This document shows positions 1 to 10,800 of a stretch of 64,000 bases of DNA, piece after piece. The notes beneath the pieces were generated by a model, which saw only the letters and a list, made by a program, of their open reading frames with translations, ran no database searches and had not been told where the DNA came from. The first letter of the stretch is position 1. Each line of letters opens with the position of its first letter. A program made the translations under genes and the position numbers. The DNA is from Thamnaconus septentrionalis (taxonomy: Eukaryota; Chordata; Actinopteri; Tetraodontiformes; Monacanthidae). The stretch lies in NCBI GenBank assembly GCA_009823395.1, contig CM020504.1:25003040-25067039 (forward strand). Reading direction: 5' to 3'.

Positions 1-1020
1 ATAACCAATATCAAGTGCATAACCACTGTGGATAACTTAGTATTCACAATTTTATTTGATTTTTCTGGTGACATGACATTCATATTATGCTGTCTCTATA
101 TAGCTCAATTTACAGAACACACGCTTTAATCAGCTTTACAAGTGGGAGGACTCAATAGCTCACTCCTTTAGTTAGAGGTAGATCTTTACTCTCTGCTGCG
201 CAAAGGTAAGCCACATGGTGGCAGCACTGTTATTTGGATGCACACTAAGTACATTGCTGAAGACCTTGCCTTTAACCTGATGTTCAAACTCTATTTTTAT
301 GCAATGTTATTATGTCACCAGTTCAGTATATGTACAATTTGTTTGCCTTGACGTCTGATCAGCTGCATTTGGTACGCAACACCTGTAAAACATACACGCG
401 TTGCTGTAATTAAGACAGACTCAGTCATTTTAAATGAATACATCAGAGTCTGACATTCTCTGGTCAAACACCCACACTTTGAAAAGTCTAATTAATGAAG
501 CATCCCTACAGCATCATTTTGTGATGAAAGGTGTTTATTATGTGACCAACAAGTCTTCAACAAACATGCGGCACTACCCTCTTTATTCCTGCAGATGGCA
601 GCAACCCCATATGCAGCTGTCATTTCACAGTATGTTTGTATGCAGTCAGAGTTTCTTTGCATCTCCCAGGATGCTGTCGAAGCAAACATTAAGAAATGGA
701 CCATTTTAGTCTTCACATCGGCTGAGATAAGAACATAAGAAATTGAACATGATGAGCTAATATTTTTTTTAATGATAGGGGGCAGGATCACATATAGTCC
801 AGGACCAAGGAGCTACAGATCCATCAAGACAGGACCAGGTGTGGACAAGTTTTTTTTTTTTTTTTTGCAGCACTGGGAGGGAATGCCACATGAGACACAG
901 AAGATCCATGGAGAGGAAGCAAAGTACTGAAGATCTTTCAGTGGAGGAGTTTCCCTAGAATCACACAACCATCCATACTAATGTCTCCCAACAACCCCAA
1001 CCAACCAACCAGCAAAAGAG
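1..1020. other. Non-coding, AT-rich intergenic stretch
   Basis: I see no gene here. Open frames of 90-100 codons around 434-791 lie on both strands, overlap each other and have no splice signals or recognisable protein features, so they look like chance. A T-run lies near 850-867. Confidence 0.6.
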
Positions 1021-1403
1021 AAGACAAAATGGCTGAGAACGGGCAATGACTGAAAATGATCCTTAGATAAGACTCACCATCACCTACAACCTAGCAAGAC
1101 ATCGGTTCAGTGCTGAGGAGAGATTAGCCACCAGCCTGAAGAAAAAGCAGCCGGAGGGAAACCCAAACCTTCTCCAAGCAGTTTATGAAAGCTACCGTTG
1201 ATGAGAAAGAGGAGTTTAAGACCCTAACATCTGGGCTCCCAGATCAACTACGCAGACTGAGGAAAGCAGAGCGGACACAGAGGTTGGGAAAGGACTGGGA
1301 GGCCACAAGAGCACAGTTCCTCAAGGACCCCTTCTCCTACAACTTGCTAGGAGAAGCAAGGTCAGGCAATCTGACCAGCTCTAAAGAGGAGGGTCAGGGA
1401 TAG
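1021..1403 (+). mobile_element. Possible LINE (non-LTR retrotransposon) fragment
   Basis: The frame ending at 1403 encodes a basic stretch with the pattern KAERTQRLGKDWE...RAQFLKDPF...LLGEARSG. This resembles the segment just before the reverse transcriptase domain in fish non-LTR ORF2 proteins (KAER, then a basic helix, then 'F..nPF..t..LLG..rsG.l'). Only about 70 codons are open and no RT catalytic motif follows, so it is a dead fragment at best. It is directly followed by the telomere-like minisatellite. The family assignment is from remembered resemblance only. Confidence 0.4.
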
Positions 1404-1592
1404 TTAGAGATAGGGATAGGAATAGGGTTAGGGATAGGGATAGGGTTAGGAATAGGGGGTCATGGATAGGGTTAGGAATAGGGTTAGGAATAGGGTCATG
1501 GATAGGGTTAGAATAGGGTCATGGATAGGGTTAGGAATAGGAATAGGGTCATGGATAGGGTTAGGGGTTGGGATATGAATAGGGATAGGGTT
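1400..1592 (+). repeat. Degenerate telomere-like minisatellite (GGGTTAGGAATA / GGGATA)
   Basis: About 190 bp is composed of variants of TAGGG: GGGATA, GGGTTA and GGAATA, interrupted by GGTCATGGATA units. GGGTTA is a circular permutation of the vertebrate telomere repeat TTAGGG, but the array is imperfect and mixed. A reverse-strand frame rich in Ile-Pro-Asn-Pro across it is a repeat artefact. Confidence 0.85.
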
Positions 1593-1605
1593 GAAAATCT
1601 GGATG

Positions 1606-3600
1606 ATCATCCTAAAAAATAACAGTGCAGTTTTTCTCTCAAAAGTTCTGAAAATCCGCAAGGTGATGAAGGTGGTGAAGTGGCTCAGATCTGAAATCTG
1701 AAATGAGGACTATATTGGTATTTTCAGAATAGTTATTTTTCACTGACACGACATCAAGCAAGTTATGTTCGAAAACAGCAGATAGTTGTGCGAAAGTGTC
1801 CAAAAGCATTTAGAATTTGCTAGAAGGAGTGAGAAAATGCTACTTTGATGTGCACAGATGACTAAATGCTGGGAAGGTTGAACTGACTGTTGTGACAATG
1901 TTTAGACTGAGGTGAGAAACGCACCAAAGCGACTGAGAAAAACTGTGAACAAGCGGACCGAAACATTTTAAATGTCGCTTTGTTGATCCCCCATTCTTCT
2001 TGAACTGTTGTGGTTGGTAAAGACTTCAGCTGAGGCTCATCAGCCAGTTAAAGTGAGACAAGTGGGACGTAACATTTTCAAACCAGGTCAACCTTTATTT
2101 TTGGACAGCAGGCCACAGACAGATACAGACAGGTGAATCAAGTCAAGGAACAGAAGTTATTAATAGTCATTTTCACTCAAAAAAAACCAAAACAGTTTCC
2201 CTCTAATGTCTCCATTTCAATGATCACATGATTAGAAATGTATTCACTGAGGAATGTCGGGTTAACAGAGGCATTTGCATGGACTTCTGCTGTGTCAGTA
2301 CACACACAAACGCTGTGCGGCGGTTGGTTTTAACTTGGCGCACGACCCCAGTGGGTCATGGTGACATTCTATGCAGTGCTGAACATGCCTCTCCAGGTGC
2401 TCAGCGACAAGCCACCTTGAATGATTCTGGCATTGATGATCAATTTCTGAGGAGTTTTCGGGGGGGGAACCTACTTTTGGGAAAACAATATTGGCATGCA
2501 AGAAAAAAACCTTTAAAGTAAAAATGTGTAGCGTGTGTGTGTGTGTGTGTGTGTGAGCACATGTGCATGCATACTTATAAATAGCGGCAACCTTTGCACT
2601 GCATGGAGGCTGAGACTCAGCTGTTGCAGCAGTCTGTCTGCGTCACTCAATAGCTTGCAACAGTCAGTCGTATAATGTGACGCGTTTCATGTAATTACCG
2701 TAGCAAATGTTTGATTTTTTCATGCACTGCACCGCTCGGGTCACTCTGCCTACACTGGGGAACCAACATCAATCAGAAAGCTATTAAACGCCGGGCAGAA
2801 CCTTTCTTTACCCTTCAACTATCTCAGCAGGAGCAATGTGACACCTCCAAGGTCCGGGAGGCGAATGGCAGGGTGGGAACACATGCCATATTTTTATATG
2901 CGCAGTGGAGAGGGTGGTGTCAGAGGAAGAGGAGCAGGGAAGCTACAGTTACTGTTGGAGACTCTCTGCCGAAGCCGCTGGATGTCTCCCAAGGGCAGCG
3001 CAGTCATGACCGGGCGCTAAGTAGAACATGCTGGGCTGCCGATGAGTGAGCAGTTGAAGATCTGTGCACGGGCCGGCGGAACTAAGACCAGGACCTGCAA
3101 GTCAAGGCCCGGAGAAGACCACATTTCCCGTGAAACCAGGGTTGGTGCAGCTGAAGTGACTGCATCTGCAGCGAGAGGCCTTCAGGATTGGAGGGTTTCA
3201 CGGCTGGATTTAAGAGCGTACACGTATCTGCTGTCTATTGGAATGTCTGAAGCAGCTGTTGACTACGCACTGCAGTATGCTCGGGTGCAGAAGACCAGGA
3301 GCTGACATCAGCGGACGACAGCTCTTCGTAAGGCACGACTGGCATCCCCTGATTGGGATTAAGCCGACAATAACGCACTAAAGGATCGCACCTTAACTTT
3401 GGCTAATATTAAGCCAACGTTATTCAATCTGCACAGAAGGACAACACAAGGTTTTGTGGTGGAAGTAATGCACAGAGATGCGAGCGTGTGATTCTAACCT
3501 CATCACATAACAGAGTGCAAGCAGTTTGGTCCAAGGTCGTTAATCTGTACAGACACTGCTGCTTTCAGGACAGAGTTCCTTTAAGGAACTGAAGGTCAAT
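1606..3600. other. Intergenic region upstream of fitm1l
   Basis: No convincing coding exon. It holds a (GT)n tract at 2533-2555, a TATAAATAG box at about 2576-2584 and several short open frames near 2700-3305 with no recognised similarity. Part may be the promoter and 5' UTR of the gene starting at 3631. Confidence 0.5.
2533..2584 (+). promoter_or_regulatory. Candidate muscle-type promoter: GT tract, E-box, MEF2/TATA-like element
   Basis: A (GT)n tract is followed by an E-box-containing CACATGTG palindrome and then TTATAAATAG at 2575-2584, which fits the MEF2 consensus YTAWWWWTAR and can also act as a TATA box. Another E-box, CAGCTG, lies near 2617. The gene about 1 kb downstream belongs to a family whose FITM1 member is muscle-enriched in mammals. 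The regulatory role is inference. Confidence 0.3.
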
Positions 3601-3630
3601 TTGTGGTCGGAGGTTTGCATTTGGGTCCAG

Positions 3631-4682
3631 ATGTTCCTCAACACGTTGCTGGTGGTCTTGACAGACCTGGCCGCCCACTTCCTGGGTACCAATGTGTTCC
3701 GGAAGCACTTCCACCTGCTGCTGTCAGCAGCGGTGGTGTTCGGTCCTGTACTGAGTCTCTGGGTCTCCCAGCACAGCATCTTCGCCAAGAGAAGTCACTT
3801 CCTCTACAGGTGAGTCGGTCTACGCAACCAAACCTGACATCTCCGGGAATTCTCTCGGATTTTTGTCACACTCTGAAGAACACTGAAGACAGTGTGAAAT
3901 ATTTAATACGATGCAACGTTTTATCCTTTGTATACATTTTTTGCTAAACGCAACAGTTAGCGCAGACTGTGTTTCATCTCAACGACTGGAACTCTCTTTC
4001 CCAGGTTGTTCCTGCGCTCTGGATGGGGCTGGACCTGCGTCTTTGTGGGCTCCTTCGTCTTCCTTCTCTCCTTCTCCATCCGCCGCTCCCTCTCCCTGTC
4101 GGCGCGCCACCTCTCGCGGCTCGCCTGGGCCGGAGGCTTGTGGTTCAGCTTCTGCAAATTGCTGGATCTTCTGGAGAACGCCACGGGAAGCTGCTACGAA
4201 CCGTTGGCCTCCGGGCCAGAAGTAAGCAATGGGCAGCCTCTGCTGGTGCTGCGGGAAGGCGAGAGTAAGTTCGAGTGCCTCAGGCGGGGATGGTGTGGAG
4301 GGGCTACGAGGTCTCAGAAGACATCTTCCTCCTGTGTCTGTGTTGCCTGCTGCTCGTGGAGGAAACAGCCGTGTTTGGACCTTACCTGAGGCTGGGCGGG
4401 ATCTCAGACGCCCCTTTGAGGATCCTCTTCATGTTCTGTGTTCTGCTGCTCTGGCTCTGGGTCTTTCTGCTCCTCTGCCTCTTGGCCTACTTCCCTCAGT
4501 TCCCAACGCAGCTCCTGGGTGGGGCTCTGGGCTGTTTGAGCTGGAGGGGTCTGTACCAGGGCTGGTATCGCATGGGGCCCAGCTGGTGTTGCCCTGGACG
4601 GCCTGGACAGGGACTGCTCAGCACCAAGGCCAGGGATAATGACACTGAGGAGGCAAATCAGAGTCAAAATCACAGCAACTGA
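3631..4682 (+). CDS. fitm1l: Fat storage-inducing transmembrane protein 1-like, two exons, one frameshift
   Basis: Endoplasmic reticulum membrane protein of the FIT family, which acts in lipid droplet formation (FIT2 is described as an acyl-CoA diphosphatase). Exon 1 is 3631-3809 (ATG, MFLNTLLVVLTDLAAHF..., ends CTCTACAG before GTGAGT). Exon 2 is 4005-4682, after CCCAG, starting with LFLRSGWGWTC. Family signatures: RSGWGWTC, SARHLSRL (one candidate active-site His), LLENATGSCYEPL, WRGYEVSEDIFLLCLCCLL, and GALGCLSWRGLYQGWY near the end. Several hydrophobic segments are visible. The reading frame changes by one base at about 4270-4290: 'ESKFECLR' is in one frame and 'AGMVWRGYEV' in another, as if one G were missing from AGGCGGGG. 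The intact length would be about 285 residues, usual for FITM1. It could be called fitm1 rather than fitm1l. Confidence 0.88.
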
Positions 4683-4829
4683 ATAAAGATGTTTAGAAAT
4701 AGAGCAAGACCTACTTGTGGCTGCACTGGCAGAAACCTGAAGGTTCTGACCAAAGAGCCACATCTCTCGTTCTGTTTGTTGTGTTGTGCAACGTCAAGAA
4801 ATCTTGGCTGAAAATTTAAAAAAGGGACA

Positions 4830-4835
4830 AATAAA
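4830..4835 (+). other. Poly(A) signal AATAAA, likely for fitm1l
   Basis: AATAAA lies 148 bp after the fitm1l stop. A second AATAAA at 4682-4687 overlaps the stop codon, and a third lies at 5012-5017. Which is used cannot be told from sequence. Confidence 0.5.
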
Positions 4836-5190
4836 AGTGTGTAGAACTTTCAGTTAAGACATTTCTGTCTCATGTCAAAAGACTATCGACCTTCATGTGT
4901 ATTCGATTAACTTCCACAATTACACGTACAGTGTGTAAAATTTGTCAGAATTGGGAAAAAGCTTAATATTCTACCCATAAATATATTGGTGTAAGTGCAC
5001 AATCGCTGTGAAATAAAAGTTTTGGTTTCTTACCCATAGAATGGATCTTGTATGTATGCACATAGAGAGGGTCTCGTTCACAGAGTCACAATTTATGATG
5101 TGCGAAGACCAACATAGTTCACTGGCAAGCTTGGGAGAGGGATGAACAATTTGACCACAGGATGACGCAAAAAAAAAAAAAAAAAAAAAA

Positions 5191-5660
5191 GCATTGCTGC
5201 CACACTAGAAAAATAAACAGGACTCAGTATCACGTTATAATGTGAAAACTATCATGTTTTCGTGATCATTTTCACATTTTTACGAGAAAAGTTTGGTGTT
5301 TTTACATGATATTCACATCATTTCATGATAACTAATCTAAACTAAACGAAGCAAAGCAAACGAATGTACTGTCTCCTTTGCATGATTCTATTAAACTTTA
5401 CTTTAAACTCAGTTTGAGATCCTGAGATCCTGAATTTCTTCAGCAACATTGACAAAATTAGTATTAGTATGTACGGAAGCACATTGTTGCCATACTAGAA
5501 AAGAAAAAAAAAAAAAAAAAACGGGGCTCAGTATCACGTTATTTCTTGAAAGTTTCAGGTTTTTTGTGATCATTTTCACGTTATAACGTGGGACTATCGC
5601 TATCACTGAGCCCTGTTTTTTTTTTTTTTTTTTCTAGTGTGGCAGCAGTGCGCTGCCGTA
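5191..5660. mobile_element. Foldback MITE-like element, copy 1 (compound)
   Basis: The ends are inverted copies: GCATTGCTGCCACACTAG at 5191 and its complement CTAGTGTGGCAGCAGTGC near 5634-5651, each followed inward by an A/T homopolymer and CAGGRCTCAGT. A second left end (TACGGAAGCACATTGTTGCC) starts at 5472 in the same orientation, so two left ends share one right end. The interior is built from TCACGTTATAACGTGA-type palindromic words. No coding capacity. The same family occurs at 21062-21603. Confidence 0.75.
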
Positions 5661-6808
5661 ATTTTACACAAGTGCACCTTAAATGTTTTCAGTAACACTG
5701 AGATATAGAATGACACACAAATACAAGTCTTTTTCTGTCCTCACTGAGGCTACGCAGCATTTTAAAGTCTTGAACGCCAGAGTCACCAGAAAGTGGTTTT
5801 AAAGAATGAAGGTGGCAGCCATCGCAATGTGCTGCAAAACTGAAAGTAATCCTGGAACAATTTAGCAGAAAAAAATTTAGCTTTTTTCCTTTGCTCTTTA
5901 AAAACAGGGTTAAACAACTGTGCTAAAACTGCTGCAACTGCAGTTTCTTCGCCATGGCCGCACTTGTTTTTACAAGCCGCGGTAGACAGCGTAAGACATC
6001 AGGGCAGTTAAATCTGTTTTATTATTAAAACCTTTTGAGAGAAAATATATACCAAACATGAGCCATCAAACAACACGGAGAAAATCTGCCATTGTATCTG
6101 AACACAACAAACCAAGCACAGACCCGTAAGCTGCATGCAGAGAGATGTCCCATGGCCGGTGGTCGCACACCAATCGTAGTGTGTCTGGAAAGACAGCAAT
6201 CTTGTTTGTAAATACAACATGTCCGATTGCCAAATATACCAAAGATTACCGGGTTTTTTTTTCCATCCATCCAATCAGGATAAAACATGATGGGAACAAT
6301 CCATCACTAAAAACAGGCAAAAGAAGAGTCCAACATCGTAACTCCAATCATAGCCAGTGAGGCAGGAAACAATTAACATTTTCTTTTGATGAGAACCTCT
6401 TCCAGAAATAAACAGTCAGCACACAAACAGCCTCTTCCTTTGCTAGTGTATATTTCAGACGGTGAAGGCAGTGGAGTCTCTTCTCTAAAATCACACCTGG
6501 GTGAGTGCTTCTGCATCAGAACGCCGACACATACATATTTCATACACGACACTGTCAAGCCAAACGTTCCTGGACAAATCTCTTAATATTACTAACACAG
6601 TAAGCTGTAAAATCAACTGAACATCTTGTATGCATTTGAAAACGGTGACAAAGAGAATTTGAGATTGTGGCTGCTGGCAGATCCTGATCGGTGCTGTGTC
6701 ATGCTATATGATGAAGAATTTATTTAATGACAAACGTCATTAAAAAGATGTTTCTTTTTTTTTCTTCTTTTATTAAGATCTGGTGACAAAGTAGAGGAGT
6801 AATAACTA
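5661..6808. other. Region downstream of trnau1apb, partly its 3' UTR
   Basis: No separate gene is seen. On the minus strand this follows the trnau1apb stop, and a reverse-complement AATAAA near 6017-6022 could end a 3' UTR of about 0.8 kb. Short open frames on both strands at 6008-6586 have no recognisable features. Confidence 0.45.
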
Positions 6809-7688
6809 TCACGAGCAGGGGGGAATGGGGGATTCTATAGAGTCCAGGGGCTCCCAGTGACAGTCCATCAAGGCATCGTACAACTCCTCACTTTGCAGCA
6901 TAAAATGCTTGTTCCACTGCTCCACGTCACACTCAGGGATGGGTTCTGCAACAAAACAAAACAAAACAAACAAAGACAATCAAGTCAGCGCCGGTAAGAT
7001 TCGGTTCAGATCGACTGAGTTGCAAACATCACAAGCTGCATTTCCATGTTTTTCACAAAATAAAAGCGATAATCCCAAAATTTCAACAAAGCACAACTGC
7101 GATTTGCAGGTGTTTCCATTCTCGTAAAATCTTTTTTTACGGCAATTCCGTTTACTTTTGTTTGTTAATGTTAGTTTTCTGTCAAGAATGGTGGTTCTCT
7201 TTGCTTACTTGTAAAAATATTACATATATTATAACATTGAAGGTACTTTACTGTCCTTACTTTTGCAGCCTTTTCTCTAATTTCACTGGTTGCTATCAAT
7301 TCACTGCTGCTTTCCCACAGTTTTTAAATCTTCGCTCGGTGGCGAGTCGCTTGCAGACAAGACAAAAGGAAATACTTTGGTCTTCCTGGGGTGAAGTTCT
7401 TGTCTACATGGAGCCTGAAATAGTTTCTTACCTTCGATGTTATCGTCCTCCGCTGCCCCCGTCTCATCATGGCCCTGCGGACACAAGAGAACAATACATT
7501 TCCTCAGACCCTGCACACATAAGACAAGAGAACACATAACCCTAGCCCTGTGGACAGGAAGTCACTCAAAGACACGTGAAAATCCGGTCAATTCTCAAAA
7601 TAAAATACCTCGACTGACAAATGCGATCACATTTGTTTACGTTATATTTGTCAGTATCTAGTATCAGAGTGCGAGACAGATGAAACAA

Positions 7689-7748
<60 letters not shown>

Positions 7749-7856
7749 TGTTAAGTTACATAAACAGCAGAGTAACAAATTTGAATTAATCGCGAGTTAA
7801 CTCAGGACACTCATGCGATTAATCACGATTAAAAAGTTTAATCGACTGACAGCTCT

Positions 7857-7890
<34 letters not shown>

Positions 7891-10800
7891 TTTAAACAGA
7901 TCACTCACCTCTACAGCTCCAGACACGTCAGCTGACGTGGGTGGCACCCCCATGGGAGGCGGGGGCATCACGTGACTTGGAGGCGGGTACCCATAGGCAC
8001 CGTAGTTGTAGTTGTATCCACTGTTGTAGGCGGGGTTGTAGCCAGTGTTGTAGCCGCTGTTGTAGCCGCCGTACTGGTCGTAGCCGCCCCAGTGCGAGTA
8101 GTAGCCGCTCTGAGCCGCGCCGCTGTTGTTGCCATAGTAGGACGACTGCGATTGGCCGTAGCTGCTGTGGTAGTTCTGGCCCTGGCCTCCGACGTAGTTG
8201 CTCACCTTCTGGCTGCAACACAACACCAGATCAGGTTACTTGCGCCGCCTTTCCACTGCAGTTTCAGAACTACGGTGCGATTTCACGGTTTTACGATTAT
8301 TATTATAAACATAAAAAAAAAATCACATCAGCATTCTTTGAAAATATGTTTTATAGCTTTTCCCCCACATGGTCTAACAGTTGCAGCTGCATTTTCAAAG
8401 GCAAATAGTGCGGCACCCAAAACAGTCTAAAATAATGACTAAGAATAAACCAAGTCTGACTGTACGGTGGGATTTCCCTTTAGAACAGCAAAACGTTGAC
8501 GTCCTTCTTGTAGCCAAAATGCTCCCACACTGCCGACCTCAGACGTTTTTTTGGTGGAAAGAGGTCGTTTTCGGTTCGGTCTATCTGCCTGCCATTGGCT
8601 CTATTCTAACGTAGCCACCATGTTTAGCTAGCTGAGCTCCCACCACTACAAGAAACGTGTGTGTGTTGTGGTACGCCCGCTAAATGGGCCGTGCGGAAAC
8701 AAAGCGAGAGAGGCGACAAAGGGAACGTCCCGGCTTCATTTTTTTTACGCCGCGCGGGAGTTTAAACTGATGGACTGTTGTGAGCAGAAATAACCGCTTT
8801 TGCTGAACGTCTGCGGTTAAATTAACCACAACGTTCAAAACCGCGGCTCATTAACTAAAACGTTTAAGCGCTCCACCCCTGCAGGTGCTACATTAGTAAA
8901 AACACAGAGAAAGAACATTTTGAGATGCATCAGGACAGCGTTTCTGAACTGGTGGGCGGGTCACAACCCGTCTTACCTCTTTGCCACGGCGATGCTGAGC
9001 CGGAGGGGCTTCCCACCCAACATGGTGCTCTGGCACTCCTCGATGGCCTTCTTCTGCTCGCTCTCCTCGGCAAACTTGACGAAGCCGTAGCCTCTGCAAG
9101 TCAAAGCGCAGTTACAGCTCGCCGCCACGCAACTACACGCTCCATACTTGGCATTTAAAGAAACAATTTGAAAAAGAGAATATAATTGGGTATTATTATG
9201 GTAGAACTGAAACTTGTTGTTTTACTTTTAACATGAGGTAGCATCACTTGAATTGTGAGTTGCTCTTGCTTAGCCTATATGGGGAAAACAATAGTTTTAG
9301 CATAAGACGGAGAAAACATTTGTTCAGCCTTCTGTCCAGAAATAGAAGACATTGGTGGTCAACATCCAGCACTGCTATCTAGACAAAGAAAAATCACATT
9401 CTTTCAAAAAACTTGGAAATTCATGTTCAGAGAAGAATTTGCAAACAACACATTAAAGCATAAATGCAATTGGAGAAACAGCACTTGACTGTGCACTTAG
9501 ACAATATTTCCAGGGCCTGGTGCGTCTCGAGCAGCTGACATACCTGGAGTATCCGTACTGGTCAGTGACCACTTTGGCTCCCTTACAGGAGGGAAACTTC
9601 TTGAAAACTTGAAGCAGCTGGAAGTCGTCCACCTCGGAGGCTAAGTCGCCCACAAACACTGAGAACTCGGGCCTGGCGGAAACCAAAACATCAGGTCAAC
9701 CCAGCGGCGACCTCCGGTACCGAGACGACAGAACCATCGATGTACCAAAGAGCAAGAAACCAGAGTTATGCAAAGAAACAAATGAAACTAATCTCACGGA
9801 TTTGTTTACACTGTCCATTACTCGCCAGGTAATAATCTTGAAATTGTCTCTTTTTTTCTTTTCTTCTTTTTTTTTTCTTATCCAACATTGATTATTTCTA
9901 CGGTGTCTACATTATCTTATCAGGTTGTTAGCTGTTAGCTATTTAGCCGTTTAAATGCTGCAGAAGTGAGAGACGGGAAGAGCAGTACTAGTCAGCGAAT
10001 GAGAAACCGCGTGGTGACAAACTTCTTACCCTGCTTCCGGCCGCTTGCCGTAGGTGGCGAAGTTGAGCTTAAACTTGCGGGGCTGCGTGGAAAGAAGGAG
10101 AGAGGAGACACAATGAGCCGAGCTCAAACACCACCGGCTGACAGTATAGCACTGATATTGCTGGAAATGAAAAGTGGAGTTATCATGGTCGTTATCTGGG
10201 TTTACATACCTCCACCACTCAGAACAGCCTTTAGCCCATTCCTCAGTTAGTTGCTACCAGAGACTCTATTCACCGGCTTCAAACAAAGTGCACTCATGTA
10301 CAAGCAGCCTGTCAGCCACCTGCAGCAGCAGGTTCAGGCAGTGGACAGGGGAGCCCAGTGGCTTGGCCAGCTCTCCGGGCTCGCAGCAGTTCAAATTTAG
10401 AAGCAAGCAGCTGCAGCTCACAACCTCACACCGATATTGGGCTCACTTGAACAGAACCTTAAAGAGGTCATATAACTTTTCTCTAGTCAATTTGGAAGAG
10501 GGGACACTTTATTTTAGTGTGTTCCATCGCAAAATTCTGGATGCAAAATAGACAAAGACGGGGAGAAGGAATGACGGACAGCAAGTTTCATCACACTCAG
10601 CTATGATATTAACAGTCTCGCCGTGACCTCAGCTGAAGCTGGCTTCTGAAGTTAACCTGGTGCCGTTCTTTAGGTCTTACATTTAGTGACTTTAAAAACA
10701 TTTCAAAACACTGTTTTAAGGGACTTTTTTTTCATTTTTGAGTTACAATGTAATAATTGCAAATGTTTAGCCTGTGACCAAAAACTCCATGAATGAAATG

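Noticed and set aside
4265..4283. A 19-bp GTAAGT...CTCAG intron in fitm1l that would restore the frame
   Set aside because: Far below known spliceosomal intron length; a one-base indel is simpler and keeps the family residues ECLR-AGM aligned.
7941..8430. Plus-strand open frames of about 150 codons opposite trnau1apb exon 7
   Set aside because: Antisense shadow of a GC-rich, Tyr-rich coding exon; no splice or start support.
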